This document shows positions 26,837-35,147 of a stretch of 64,000 nt of DNA, piece after piece; positions within the stretch are counted from its first letter, which is position 1; the number at the start of each line of letters is the position of its first letter. The notes beneath the pieces are model-generated. The model was not told where the DNA came from. It worked only from the letters and a program-made list of their open reading frames with translations, and ran no database searches. The translations under genes were made by a program, and so were the position numbers. Source of the DNA: Arthrobacter subterraneus (lineage in GTDB: Bacteria > Actinomycetota > Actinomycetes > Actinomycetales > Micrococcaceae); assembly GCF_900099735.1 (NCBI RefSeq), contig NZ_FNDT01000003.1, forward strand, positions 219,708-283,707. Direction: 5' to 3'.

Positions 26837-26911
26837 ATGAGCAAGCGTGCACGCAAGCGCCGTGATCGCAAGCGCGGCGGCGCTAACCACGGTAAGCGCC
26901 CCAACACCTGA
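26837..26911 (+). CDS. 50S ribosomal protein bL37
   Basis: A 24-residue, strongly basic peptide: MSKRARKRRDRKRGGANHGK followed by RPNT. It has a near-perfect ribosome-binding site (AAGGAGG, six bases before the ATG) and a strong terminator just after the stop. It matches bL37, the tiny actinobacterial large-subunit protein seen in the mycobacterial ribosome structure, in length and in its KRxRKxRDRK...ANHGKRPN pattern (from memory). Genes this short are often missed. It lies beside the rsrA-sigH pair, convergent with it. Confidence 0.88.
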   Translation: MSKRARKRRDRKRGGANHGKRPNT

Positions 26912-26929
26912 CATCACGGTCACACAGAC

Positions 26930-26963
26930 AAAGGAACCCCCGTACCAGTACGGGGGTTCCTTT
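26930..26963. terminator. Bidirectional terminator between bL37 and rsrA
   Basis: A perfect 15-bp stem, AAAGGAACCCCCGTA with TACGGGGGTTCCTTT, loop CCAG. It ends in a T-rich arm on both strands, so it can stop transcription from both convergent genes. Confidence 0.92.
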
Positions 26964-26991
26964 GCGTTGTGCCCTCCGGTGGGGCGCCTGT

Positions 26992-27252
26992 CTAGTGGTC
27001 GACAGTCTTGATCTGGCTGATGCGATCGAGGATGTTCGACTTGAGTGTTGCCGGTGCAACCTCCGTACAGGACCGCTTCACCACCGACCGGATCACGCAC
27101 TCCAGATCATGTTCCTGGGTGCAGTCCGGGCAGTCCTCGAGGTGGTTCTTGATCTCCACCAGGTCAGCGTGGGAGAGAGCACCGTCGAGGTACTCGTACA
27201 GCCGCTCGATCCGTGAATCGTCGCAGTCGCCAAGGCTATGGCAGTCGCTCAT
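26992..27252 (-). CDS. rsrA: Redox-sensing anti-sigma factor RsrA
   Basis: An 86-residue zinc-binding anti-sigma factor. The ZAS motif H-x3-C-x2-C is complete (H37, C41, C44), and C10 near the N-terminus supplies the further cysteine that forms the disulfide under thiol oxidation in the Streptomyces homologue. Oxidation ejects zinc and frees the sigma factor, switching on thioredoxin and mycothiol genes. Its start overlaps the sigH stop by 4 bp, so the pair is made in step. Two further cysteines (C4, C52) and a C-terminal C62 are present and could tune the redox response. Confidence 0.94.
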   Translation of the reverse strand: MSDCHSLGDCDDSRIERLYEYLDGALSHADLVEIKNHLEDCPDCTQEHDLECVIRSVVKRSCTEVAPATLKSNILDRISQIKTVDH

Positions 27253-28034
27253 TTTCCGTTCTCCTGTGTAGTTCCACCGTCAGCGGCGGATGCGCGTGCC
27301 GAATCACCCATGCCGCGCTCATGCGCGTATTCGGAGAGTAATTCCCGCAGGAGCTTGCGTCCGCGGTGCAGCCGCGACATCACCGTGCCGATCGGGGTAT
27401 TCATGATTTCCGAGATTTCCTTGTAGGCAAAGCCCTCGACATCCGAGAAGTAGACCGCCAGCCGGAACTCTTCGGGAATGGCCTGCAGCGCCTGCTTGAC
27501 ATCGGAATCGGGAAGGTGGTCGAGTGCCTCCACCTCGGCCGAACGCAGTCCCGATGACGTGTGTTCGGCTGCCTTGGCGAGCTGCCAGTCCTCAATGGTG
27601 TCCGAGTGCGACTGCAGGGGCTCCCGCTGACGCTTGCGGTACAGGTTGATGTACGTGTTGGTGAGGATGCGGTACAGCCAGGCCTTCAGATTTGTACCCG
27701 GCTTGTACTGGTGGAATGCGGAGAACGCCTTGGTGTAGGCCTCCTGCACGAGGTCCTCTGCGTCAGCCGGATTGCGTGCCATCCTCATGGCTGCAGAATA
27801 GAGCTGGTCCACGTACTGCATGGCATCCCGCTCGAACCGGGCAGTCCGATCCGCAACGGATTCGGTGTCCAGGTCCAGTTCCTTGTCTTCGGTCGGCGTG
27901 GGCCCGGCCGCGGCTGTGGTATCCATTGCTGCAAAGTCTACGCGTCCACGGGTCTGCGGGCGCTGCGCCGGCCGGGCCGGGGCAGCCACCTGGAGGCGCG
28001 GAACCCGGTCCTGTACCGATGATGCTGTACCCAT
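27249..28034 (-). CDS. sigH: ECF sigma factor SigH/SigR (thiol-oxidative stress)
   Basis: A 261-residue group 4 sigma factor. Region 2 ([61 protein letters not shown]) and region 4 ([51 protein letters not shown]) match the SigR/SigH group closely. About 75 residues precede region 2, longer than the short Streptomyces form and like its unstable long form. The start at 28034 has GAGGAG upstream; an in-frame TTG at 28079 lies upstream of the expected transcription start and an ATG at 27926 is a shorter alternative. It is coupled to rsrA and preceded by its own consensus promoter. Confidence 0.94.
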   Translation of the reverse strand: MGTASSVQDRVPRLQVAAPARPAQRPQTRGRVDFAAMDTTAAAGPTPTEDKELDLDTESVADRTARFERDAMQYVDQLYSAAMRMARNPADAEDLVQEAYTKAFSAFHQYKPGTNLKAWLYRILTNTYINLYRKRQREPLQSHSDTIEDWQLAKAAEHTSSGLRSAEVEALDHLPDSDVKQALQAIPEEFRLAVYFSDVEGFAYKEISEIMNTPIGTVMSRLHRGRKLLRELLSEYAHERGMGDSARASAADGGTTQENGK

Positions 28035-28077
28035 CTGCTCCTCGTATCCGTTCTCTGCGTGTTGTTCCTCTATCGAC

Positions 28078-28103
28078 AACGGTCCCCGGGAAGCGGATAT
28101 TCC
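28078..28103 (-). promoter_or_regulatory. SigR-type autoregulatory promoter of sigH
   Basis: On the minus strand GGAAT (28099-28103), an 18-base spacer and GTT (28078-28080) match the SigR/SigH consensus GGAAT-N18-GTT exactly. Transcription would start near 28070, giving a ~36-base leader before the ATG at 28034. Confidence 0.85.
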
Positions 28104-28238
28104 TGCGCGGGCGCCGCAGCCGGATCGCCTCGCTGGAGCAAAAGTGTAAAACTAGACACATCCATTCCCAGCTGTAACTGACTTTGTCCGCATAAGTAGA
28201 TCCGGTGCCGCCCGCGGTGCTGGAAACCAGGAGGCATT

Positions 28239-28787
28239 GTGACCCTTGTTCGCGTACTCGCCCGCCCATTGCTCGCCAGCAGCTTCGTCCTTACGGGCAT
28301 TGACCGGCTTCGGAAAACGGACGCGACGGCCGCTGCGCTCCGACCCACGCTCGACCGGATCACCAAGGCAGTCCCCGCTGCCGCCTCCGCGACAGGCAAC
28401 GAACAGGCTGTCGCCAAAGTGCTCGGGACCGCCCATCTGGGAGCCGCCGTCCTGCTCGGAATCGGCCGTTTCTCCCGGCTTTCGGCACTGGTGCTGGTTG
28501 TGACCTCCACGCTGAACGCCGTCGTCGAATTCAACAATGCGGATTCATCCACGTCGAAGGCGCGCAAGGAGCGGCGCAACCAGCTCATCAAGAACCTCTC
28601 CCTCCTCGGAGCTGTGCTGCTCGCAGCGGTGGACACCAATGGACGGCCGAGCTGGGCCTGGCGGGCCGAGCACTTCGCCGAGGACGCACGCCGCAACGCT
28701 CTCGCCCTGAGCCACGACACCCGGAAGAACATCCGGAAGGCCGAAAAAGCAGTACGCAAGACGGCGTCGGAAGTCACGGGTAGCTAA
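28239..28787 (+). CDS. DoxX-family membrane protein
   Basis: A 182-residue membrane protein of the DoxX/DoxD-like family: RVLARPLLASSFVLTGIDRLRKTD, then GTAHLGAAVLLGIGRFSRLSALVLVVTSTLNAVVEF and LIKNLSLLGAVLLAAVD give four helices. A basic and Ala-rich C-terminal tail (~residues 135-182) follows, probably cytosolic. DoxX homologues in mycobacteria form a complex with superoxide dismutase and a thiosulfate sulfurtransferase; a link to the neighbouring SigH is possible but no SigR-type promoter is visible ahead of it. It starts at GTG 28239, behind a full AGGAGG. Divergent from sigH. Confidence 0.85.
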   Translation: MTLVRVLARPLLASSFVLTGIDRLRKTDATAAALRPTLDRITKAVPAAASATGNEQAVAKVLGTAHLGAAVLLGIGRFSRLSALVLVVTSTLNAVVEFNNADSSTSKARKERRNQLIKNLSLLGAVLLAAVDTNGRPSWAWRAEHFAEDARRNALALSHDTRKNIRKAEKAVRKTASEVTGS

Positions 28788-28792
28788 GGGAC

Positions 28793-30127
28793 GTGAGTGC
28801 ACTGCCCGCCGCGCCGTCCTCCACCTCCTTCTGGCCCGCGCCGCACACCCTGGGCCCTGTTGATGCAACAGTGGAGGTGCCCGGGTCAAAGTCACTGACC
28901 AACCGGTATCTTGTGCTCGCAGCCCTGGCGAACGGGCCCAGCAGGCTGCGCGCACCGCTGCACTCACGGGACTCGCGCCTGATGGTGGACGCCCTGCGCT
29001 CCCTCGGCGCGGGCGTGGAGGAAGTCGACGGCGACGGCAGATTCGGTCCCGACCTGCTGGTCACCCCCATCCCGGCGGATGCATCCGGAGACGCAAGCGT
29101 CGACTGCGGACTCGCCGGGACTGTCATGCGCTTTGTGCCCCCGCTGGCCGCCCTTCGGAACGGACGCACGTTCTTTGACGGCGACCCGCACGCCCGGCGG
29201 CGTCCCATGGGCACAGTCATCGGCGCCCTGCGCCGACTCGGTGTCCCGCTCGAAAACGACGACGACGCCCTGCCGTTCACGGTCGAGGGCTCCGGAGGTG
29301 TTGCGGGCGGGACACTGACGATCGATGCGAGCGCCTCGTCGCAGTTCGTCTCGGCGCTGCTGCTCGTCGGAGCCCGCTTCAGCGAAGGCCTGCGCCTCGA
29401 ACACATCGGCCCCCCGGTGCCGAGCCTTGACCACATTTCCATGACCGTCCAGGTGCTGCGGGAGCTCGGCGTCGTCATCGATGACTCCGTGCCGAATGTC
29501 TGGCATGTGCAGCCGGGAACCATCAACGCCTTCGATGTCCGTATCGAACCGGATCTCTCCAACGCCGGCCCGTTCCTCGCGGCCGCGGTCGCCACCGGCG
29601 GCACGGTACGGATGCCGCACTGGCCCGCGGACACCACGCAGGTCGGCGCGAAGTGGCGGACCATCCTCCCCCGGCTCGGCGCCGCCGTCGAACTCACTGA
29701 GGATTCCACCCTGGTGGTCCGCGGAACCGGCACCATCACCGGTGCCGAACTGGCGGACACCAGCGAACTTGCGCCAACGGTAGCCGCGTTGTGCGCTCTC
29801 GCGCAGACCCCGTCGCTGCTCACCGGGATAGCGCACCTGCGCGGACACGAGACAGACCGGCTCGCGGCGCTGGTGGCCGAGATAAACCGGCTGGGCGGCG
29901 ATGCGGAGGAGACCTCCGACGGCCTGATCATCCGCCCGGCTGCGCTTCACGGAGGACCGTTCCACACCTATGACGATCACCGCATGGCGACGGCGGGCGC
30001 CATCCTGGGCCTCGTGGTGGACGGCGTCGGGGTGGAGAACATCGCGACCACAGGCAAGACCATGCCGCAGTTCCCCGAGCTGTGGGAGGCCGTCGCAGCC
30101 ACCGCTGAGCCGAGCGGCCCCAGGTGA
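28793..30127 (+). CDS. aroA: 3-phosphoshikimate 1-carboxyvinyltransferase (EPSP synthase)
   Basis: A 444-residue EPSP synthase, the sixth step of the shikimate pathway: shikimate-3-phosphate plus PEP gives EPSP. It has PGSKSLTNRYLVLAALA, AGTVMRFVPPLAALRNG, the phosphate-binding DPHARRRPM, and HDTDRLAAL-type GHETDRLAALVAEI, TYDDHRMATAGAILGL. The glyphosate-loop region reads GLAGTVMRF, where the usual class I enzymes have GNAGTxMR. It starts at GTG 28793 (AAGGGA upstream), 5 bp after the doxX stop, and overlaps rsgA by 4 bp. Confidence 0.96.
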   Translation: MSALPAAPSSTSFWPAPHTLGPVDATVEVPGSKSLTNRYLVLAALANGPSRLRAPLHSRDSRLMVDALRSLGAGVEEVDGDGRFGPDLLVTPIPADASGDASVDCGLAGTVMRFVPPLAALRNGRTFFDGDPHARRRPMGTVIGALRRLGVPLENDDDALPFTVEGSGGVAGGTLTIDASASSQFVSALLLVGARFSEGLRLEHIGPPVPSLDHISMTVQVLRELGVVIDDSVPNVWHVQPGTINAFDVRIEPDLSNAGPFLAAAVATGGTVRMPHWPADTTQVGAKWRTILPRLGAAVELTEDSTLVVRGTGTITGAELADTSELAPTVAALCALAQTPSLLTGIAHLRGHETDRLAALVAEINRLGGDAEETSDGLIIRPAALHGGPFHTYDDHRMATAGAILGLVVDGVGVENIATTGKTMPQFPELWEAVAATAEPSGPR

Positions 30128-31245
30128 CCTCCGGCGGATCCCGGCGCGGGACCTCCTCCTGGGATGAGTCCGACGTCCGCATCAGGCCGAACAAGAAAGG
30201 TTCCCGCCCCCGGACAAAGGATCGCCCCGCCCATGAGGATGCGGTCACCGGGCGGATCATCACCGTGGATCGCGGGCGCTATACCGCCGTCGTCGATGAG
30301 GACCAGGCAACCGAGCGCGTGGTGATCGCCGCCCGCGCCCGGGAACTGCGCCGCTCCCCCGTCGTCGCCGGGGACCTCGTGGCGCTGGTGGGTGACGTGA
30401 GCGGCGAGCCGGACACCCTTGCCCGGCTGGTGCGGATCCAGGAACGCCGAACCCTGCTGCGCCGCAGCGCCGACGACACCGATCCGGTGGAGCGGGCTGT
30501 GGTAGCCAACGCCGATCAGCTGGTGATTGTTGTTGCTGCAGCGAACCCCGAGCCGCGGACCGGTTTCATCGACCGTGCGCTGGTGGCCGCGTACGACGCC
30601 GGCATCCAGCCGCTGCTGTGCGTCACCAAAGCGGACCTGCAGGATCCTGCAGACCTCCTCGCCAACTACGAGCACCTTGACCTGCACATCATCACCAGCC
30701 GCACGGCGTCCACCCCGGACGCGGTGCGGACAACCTCCGCCAGCGGCACTTCCGCACTTCTGGCGCCTGAGGCGGTCGCGCAGCTGAAGGGTCTGCTGGA
30801 CGGCCGGGTGAGTGTACTCCTCGGGCATTCCGGCGTCGGGAAGTCCACCCTGGTGAATGCGCTCACGGGAGCCAACCGCGCCACTGGGGGCGTCAATGCT
30901 GTCACCGGGCGCGGACGCCACACCTCGTCCTCGGCCTACGCCCTCAAGGCAGCCGACTCCGCACCGGGCACGTGGATCATCGACACGCCCGGAATTCGTT
31001 CATTCGGCCTTGCCCATGTGGATGCTGACCGCATCCTCGCTGCTTTTCCCGACCTCGCGCCCGGCACCGACCAGTGCGAACGAGGGTGCAGGCATGATGA
31101 CAGCGCGGTCAACTGCGGACTGGACGACTGGGTGGAATCCGGGCACGCCGGCGAGTCCGGGCCGGTGCGGCTTTCCTCCCTGCGACGGCTCCTTGGCGCA
31201 GGCATCGAAACGCCGCAGGGGTCGAAGGAATTGGGACAGCAGTAG
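30124..31245 (+). CDS. rsgA: Ribosome small subunit-dependent GTPase A
   Basis: A 373-residue circularly permuted GTPase that helps mature the 30S subunit. An OB-fold (~residues 40-110) is followed by the permuted G domain, where G4 (VTKADL) precedes G1 (GHSGVGKS, residues 234-241) and G3 (DTPGIRSF). The C-terminal zinc knuckle reads CERGCRHDDSAVNCG. It begins at GTG 30124, inside the aroA stop (GTGA). The aroA-rsgA pairing and the nearby hisN are seen in other actinobacteria. A basic, disordered N-terminal stretch of ~40 residues is lineage-typical. Confidence 0.95.
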   Translation: MTSGGSRRGTSSWDESDVRIRPNKKGSRPRTKDRPAHEDAVTGRIITVDRGRYTAVVDEDQATERVVIAARARELRRSPVVAGDLVALVGDVSGEPDTLARLVRIQERRTLLRRSADDTDPVERAVVANADQLVIVVAAANPEPRTGFIDRALVAAYDAGIQPLLCVTKADLQDPADLLANYEHLDLHIITSRTASTPDAVRTTSASGTSALLAPEAVAQLKGLLDGRVSVLLGHSGVGKSTLVNALTGANRATGGVNAVTGRGRHTSSSAYALKAADSAPGTWIIDTPGIRSFGLAHVDADRILAAFPDLAPGTDQCERGCRHDDSAVNCGLDDWVESGHAGESGPVRLSSLRRLLGAGIETPQGSKELGQQ

Positions 31246-31275
31246 CCGGTGCACCCGAACCGGCCCGCAGCCTGC

Positions 31276-31281
31276 TAGACT
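31276..31281 (+). promoter_or_regulatory. Extended -10 promoter of the cold-shock gene
   Basis: TGC-TAGACT (TG at 31273-31274) forms an extended -10 element. Transcription would begin near 31288, leaving a leader of ~130 bases before the start codon, as is usual for cold-shock mRNAs. Confidence 0.55.
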
Positions 31282-31420
31282 GAATCCAGTTGTTGTGTTG
31301 CGCACGAATATTTAGCCTTGATTTCTCTACGGAGTTCGAAAGCTTTTTTTGCAGGCGAGATGAACACCGCGACGGGAACCCCGAAGTACGGGGGGATCCT
31401 ACACTCAAGGAATGAATAAA

Positions 31421-31624
31421 ATGGCAACAGGTACAGTCAAGTGGTTTAACGCTGAAAAGGGCTTTGGATTCATCGCTCCTGATGACGGCGGCGCTGACGT
31501 CTTCGCTCACTTCTCCGCAATCAACTCCGGCGGCTTCCGCTCGCTCGAGGAGAACCAGAAGGTCAGCTTCGAGACCACCCAGGGACCCAAGGGTCCCCAG
31601 GCTGAGAACATCTCCGTTCTCTAA
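31421..31624 (+). CDS. cspA: Cold-shock protein (CspA family)
   Basis: A 67-residue single OB-fold protein that binds single-stranded RNA and DNA. RNP1 is KGFGFIAP and RNP2 is VFAHFSAI, with the usual start [17 protein letters not shown]. The ATG at 31421 has AAGGA nine bases upstream; an ATG at 31412 would add three residues and has poorer spacing. A ~130-base leader and a very stable terminator flank it, so it is probably a single-gene transcript with post-transcriptional control through the leader. Confidence 0.97.
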   Translation: MATGTVKWFNAEKGFGFIAPDDGGADVFAHFSAINSGGFRSLEENQKVSFETTQGPKGPQAENISVL

Positions 31625-31637
31625 CTCTTAGTTTTCA

Positions 31638-31676
31638 AGGAAAGGGACACCGGCTGACGGCCGGTGTCCCTTTCCT
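31638..31676 (+). terminator. Terminator of the cold-shock gene
   Basis: A perfect 17-bp stem, AGGAAAGGGACACCGGC with GCCGGTGTCCCTTTCCT, loop TGACG, 13 bp after the stop codon. Very stable; weak T run. Confidence 0.93.
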
Positions 31677-31775
31677 GCGTTAACGGTGAGGTCCCAAGGG
31701 CCAGCACGCACACATTGGGCACGTTCAGCCCGGGCCTCCCGCACCCGCGCGTGCAGAGGATATAGGTTGAAGAGT

Positions 31776-32600
31776 ATGAACCTCCAGAGCTACAACGATG
31801 ACCTGCGCCTTGCCCATGTGATGGCCGACTCCGTGGACGACCAGACCATGTCCAGGTTCAAGGCACTGGATCTGGCGGTTGAGACCAAGCCGGACTTCAC
31901 GCCGGTCACGGACGCGGACAAGTCAGCCGAAGAGGCCATCCGCGGACAGCTCTCCCGCGCCCGTCCCAGGGACGCGGTGCTTGGCGAGGAGTTCGGCAGC
32001 AGCGGTGCGGGCTCCCGCCGCTGGATCATCGATCCGATTGACGGCACCAAGAACTTTGTCCGAGGCGTTCCCGTGTGGGCAACACTCATTGCGCTGGTCG
32101 ATGAGGGGCGCCCCGTCGTCGGGGTGGTCAGTGCTCCCGCTCTCGGCAAGCGCTGGTGGGCGGCGACCGGCACCGGTGCGTTCATGGGCAAGTCGCTGGC
32201 CGCGGCAACCCGGCTGCGGGTCTCGAGCGTGTCCCGCCTGGAAGACGCCTCCCTCTCCTACTCGAGCCTCTCAGGGTGGAAGCAGCGCGGAAATCTCGAC
32301 GAGTTCATGTCGCTGACCGAGTCAGTTTGGCGCACGCGGGCATACGGCGACTTCTGGTCCTACTGCCTGGTGGCCGAGGGTGCCGTGGACATTGCCTGCG
32401 AGCCGGAACTCAATCTGTATGACATGGCAGCGCTCGTCCCCATTGTCACCGAAGCCGGCGGCCGGTTCACCTCGCTTGAAGGTGCCGACGGACCGTTCGG
32501 CGGAAACGCGCTCGCCACCAACAGCATCCTGCACAGCGATGTGCTGAAGACGCTCAACCCCTCACTGGATGACCTGCTCCAGGAGGGTGCCGGCGCCTGA
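31776..32600 (+). CDS. hisN: Inositol-monophosphatase-family histidinol-phosphatase
   Basis: A 274-residue enzyme of the lithium-sensitive IMPase superfamily. The metal-binding motifs are [18 protein letters not shown] and [19 protein letters not shown]. Among actinobacteria this branch, found near aroA and rsgA, is annotated as HisN, which removes phosphate from histidinol-phosphate in histidine synthesis. The ATG at 31776 begins the conserved part; a 30-codon upstream extension lies within the terminator region of the cold-shock gene and is unlikely. IMPase membership is certain; the histidinol-phosphate specificity rests on family and position. Confidence 0.88.
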   Translation: MNLQSYNDDLRLAHVMADSVDDQTMSRFKALDLAVETKPDFTPVTDADKSAEEAIRGQLSRARPRDAVLGEEFGSSGAGSRRWIIDPIDGTKNFVRGVPVWATLIALVDEGRPVVGVVSAPALGKRWWAATGTGAFMGKSLAAATRLRVSSVSRLEDASLSYSSLSGWKQRGNLDEFMSLTESVWRTRAYGDFWSYCLVAEGAVDIACEPELNLYDMAALVPIVTEAGGRFTSLEGADGPFGGNALATNSILHSDVLKTLNPSLDDLLQEGAGA

Positions 32601-32654
32601 GCCGGCCGCGTAACAATGCGCGCGGATGCCTCCGGTCTGTCCTATTCTGGATTC

Positions 32655-32790
32655 CTAGGTCACGAGTGCCAGCGCTAAACCCCGGTTTGCTGGCCGGCAA
32701 CCCTCCATCCGCGGTGGGGTGCCCCGGGTGACGACCAGGCCGGATCAGAATGTGGTTCGGCAAGCGCGGGACCTCCCTTTGCAGGTCCCT
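32655..32790 (+). promoter_or_regulatory. SAM-IV riboswitch
   Basis: The aptamer spans 32655-32740. P1 is formed by CCT(A)GGTC and GACCAGG, P2 by GCCAGC and GCTGGC, and the conserved core contains CGAGTGCCAGCG, GGCCGGCAACCC and GGGGTGCCCCGGGTGA, the signature of the actinobacterial SAM-IV class. A hairpin GGGACCT/AGGTCCC at 32769-32790 follows and may be the expression platform. High S-adenosylmethionine should reduce expression of the downstream aminotransferase-like gene. Confidence 0.9.
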
Positions 32791-32814
32791 TGAGACCACT
32801 GTGGGGTTACATCC

Positions 32815-34173
32815 GTGAGCAATGCCATCCTGGAAACCGTTCAGAACCTTTCCGAATCGCCGTTGGCGGACGTTCTTGGCGCCGGCCTGCAGTCGCCGCT
32901 GATCGACGGCACACCGGTTCGGTACGTGAATCTGGACTACGCAGCATCGACGCCGGCGCTGGCACAGGTCAACGATTATGTGCAGAGCGTCCTGCCCTAC
33001 TACGCAAGCGTCCACCGCGGCGCCGGGTATGCGTCACAGATCTCGACTTCCCTGTACGAGAACGCGCGGCGGATTGTCCGGGCCTTCGTCGGGGGCAGGG
33101 AGGATGACGCGGTCATCTTCACCCGCAACACCACCGATTCCCTCAACCTCCTGGCCGGCTGCCTGCCGGAGGACGGCGAGGTGCTCTACCTCGACCTGGA
33201 GCACCACGCCAACCTGCTGCCCTGGCTTGACCGCCCCCACCGCGGGCTCGTCGCAGCAGACACCGTCGAGGCCACCCTTGCCGCCGTGGAGGAGGAACTC
33301 GCCTCCGGGGGGATCAGCCTGCTCGCGGTCACCGGTGCCTCGAATGTGACAGGCGAGGTGCTGCCGATCGCACGGTTCGCCTCCGCCGCCCATGCCCACG
33401 GTGCACGGATCGTCGTCGACGCTGCCCAGCTGGCGCCGCACCGGCGGCTTGACCTCGTGCGGGACGGCATTGACTACGTCGCCTTCTCCGGGCACAAGCT
33501 GTATGCGCCGTTCGGCGCGGGCGTACTGGTGGGAAGGCCGGACTGGCTCGACGAGGGCACCCCGCATCTCGCAGGCGGCGGTGCGGTGAAGACGGTGAAG
33601 GTTGATTCGGTGTCCTGGGCCACCGGTCCGGCACGCCATGAGGGCGGCTCGCCGAACGTCCTGGGTGCCGCTGCGCTGGCGCACGCGACGGAAGTCCTTG
33701 CTGCTTTGGACGCAAAGGACTGGCTGGAGCACGAATCACTACTGCGCACCTCCCTCGTCGAGGGGCTCGCGGCGCTTCCAGGTGTCACCGTCCACCGCAT
33801 CTTCACGGACAGCACCGACGCGATCGGTGTGGTGAACTTCTCGGTCCACGGTTACGACGCCGGCCTCGTCGCTGCGTATCTGTCCGCCGAGCATGGCGTG
33901 GGACTCAGAGACGGGAAGTTCTGCGCCCACCCGCTGTTGAAGCGCCTGGGACTGCCCTCCGGATCGCTGCGGGCGAGTTTGGGTCTCGGTTCGCGCCAGG
34001 ACGACGTCGACCGGCTGCTGACCGGCCTCACCTCCCTCCTCCGGAACGGTCTGGGAACCGATTATGTGGTGGACGCAGGGCGCTGGGTCCCCGCCGTCGA
34101 GACCCGTTCCTTCCCGGAATGGGCTCCACCCACTCCGGGCACCGCGGGGGCCGCTCCGTGCGTCACCGACTGA
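32815..34173 (+). CDS. Class V PLP aminotransferase/cysteine desulfurase-like protein under SAM-riboswitch control
   Basis: A 452-residue fold type I PLP enzyme. NLDYAASTPA starts the core; the PLP lysine is K228 in AFSGHKLYAPFGAGVLVG. A cysteine, C370, in RDGKFCAHPLL sits where the type II (SufS-like) desulfurases have their catalytic cysteine (HHCAxPL), so sulfur transfer from cysteine is possible. The control by a SAM riboswitch points to methionine, cysteine or SAM metabolism. It is not part of a suf operon here. It starts at GTG 32815 with only a weak ribosome-binding site, as expected for a translationally controlled gene. The precise reaction is unknown. Confidence 0.85.
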   Translation: MSNAILETVQNLSESPLADVLGAGLQSPLIDGTPVRYVNLDYAASTPALAQVNDYVQSVLPYYASVHRGAGYASQISTSLYENARRIVRAFVGGREDDAVIFTRNTTDSLNLLAGCLPEDGEVLYLDLEHHANLLPWLDRPHRGLVAADTVEATLAAVEEELASGGISLLAVTGASNVTGEVLPIARFASAAHAHGARIVVDAAQLAPHRRLDLVRDGIDYVAFSGHKLYAPFGAGVLVGRPDWLDEGTPHLAGGGAVKTVKVDSVSWATGPARHEGGSPNVLGAAALAHATEVLAALDAKDWLEHESLLRTSLVEGLAALPGVTVHRIFTDSTDAIGVVNFSVHGYDAGLVAAYLSAEHGVGLRDGKFCAHPLLKRLGLPSGSLRASLGLGSRQDDVDRLLTGLTSLLRNGLGTDYVVDAGRWVPAVETRSFPEWAPPTPGTAGAAPCVTD

Positions 34174-34197
34174 CAGCCCCGGCCGGCCGGCCGTCAG
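34170..34197 (+). terminator. Terminator overlapping the stop of the PLP-enzyme gene
   Basis: CTGACAGCC pairs with GGCCGTCAG (one mismatch) around a self-complementary CCGG core; the stop codon lies inside the left arm. Confidence 0.6.
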
Positions 34198-34241
34198 CGC
34201 TGCGGGCGGCGCTGCCGGCGGCGCTGCCGGCGGCGCTGCGG
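34197..34241. repeat. 12-bp tandem repeat
   Basis: GCGCTGCCGGCG occurs three times plus a partial fourth copy; the first unit differs by one base. It lies directly after the terminator, upstream of the methyltransferase gene. No function is evident. Confidence 0.8.
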
Positions 34242-34298
34242 TGGGAAAACGGATGATTTAATTGACGGGTTCCTATTAGTCCGGCCAGGAGTTGTGCC

Positions 34299-35081
34299 AT
34301 GGGTCCCGGAGGTCCCCGCCTCGCAGAGCACCGCCGTCGTGAGTTGGCGCGGGGCTACCTGCAGGAGAGCGAGCGCTACGAGCGGGTCCGCCCGGGGTAC
34401 CCTGCGAAAAGCGTGGGCTGGCTGGTGCCGGCAGGTGCGCAGCGCGCGGCCGACATCGGCGCGGGCACCGGGAAATTCACCCGCGAACTTGCCCGCCGCT
34501 GCCCCGAGGTGACGGCCGTCGACCCGTCGGAGGACATGCTGTCGGTGCTCGGATACCATCTTCCGCAGGTGCGGCGGGTGCAGGGTACGGCTGAGGCATC
34601 CGGGCTCGGCACCTCGAGCGTCGATGTGGTCACCATCGCCCAGGCATGGCACTGGTGTGACCCGGTATCGGCGAGCGCTGAAGCTGCGCGTATTCTCCGA
34701 CCCGACGGTGTTTTCGGTCTGATCTGGAACCAGCTGGACGTGAGCGTGCCGTGGGTGCACCGGTTGTCACGCATCATGCACGCCGGGGACGTCTTCCGGC
34801 CGTCCTACCGCCCGGAGTTCGGTCCCTGCTTTTCGACTCCGGAGTCCTCGGTAGTCGCCTGGACACAGACCCTCCCGGTCGGGGATGTCATTGAGCTCGC
34901 CCGTTCTCGAAGCTACTACCAGAACGCTTCCGCCCGCGTGCGCGCGAAGGTGGAGGCAAACCTGTCCTGGTATCTCCACGACCACCTCGGACACGCGGAG
35001 GACGCGATTCTCCAGCTGCCCTATCTCACCTATTCATGGCGTGCCGTCAGAGCCGGTGGTGGGTGCCCGGTGGGCGCCTGA
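34299..35081 (+). CDS. Class I SAM-dependent methyltransferase
   Basis: A 260-residue methyltransferase of the UbiE/Methyltransf_11 type. Motif I is AADIGAGTGKFTRELA, the acidic residue of motif II is in VTAVDPSEDML, and SSVDVVTIAQAWHWCDP is the post-II segment characteristic of this family. Substrate cannot be told from sequence. The ATG at 34299 has AGGAG seven bases upstream. It follows the PLP-enzyme gene but is separated by a terminator and a repeat, so it is probably a separate unit. The C-terminus (RAGGGCPVGA) looks disordered. Confidence 0.88.
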   Translation: MGPGGPRLAEHRRRELARGYLQESERYERVRPGYPAKSVGWLVPAGAQRAADIGAGTGKFTRELARRCPEVTAVDPSEDMLSVLGYHLPQVRRVQGTAEASGLGTSSVDVVTIAQAWHWCDPVSASAEAARILRPDGVFGLIWNQLDVSVPWVHRLSRIMHAGDVFRPSYRPEFGPCFSTPESSVVAWTQTLPVGDVIELARSRSYYQNASARVRAKVEANLSWYLHDHLGHAEDAILQLPYLTYSWRAVRAGGGCPVGA

Positions 35082-35116
35082 CCTTCCGCTTTCCCTGCCC
35101 GAAGCAGATTCAGATC

Positions 35117-35147
35117 GGGAGTCTGACTACAGCCGGAGCCTGACTAC
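35117..35147. repeat. Imperfect 17-bp tandem repeat over a stop codon
   Basis: GGGAGTCTGACTAC (35117-35130) and CGGAGCCTGACTAC (35134-35147) match at 12 of 14 positions. The stop of the small acidic gene (35144-35146) lies in the second copy. Confidence 0.6.
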
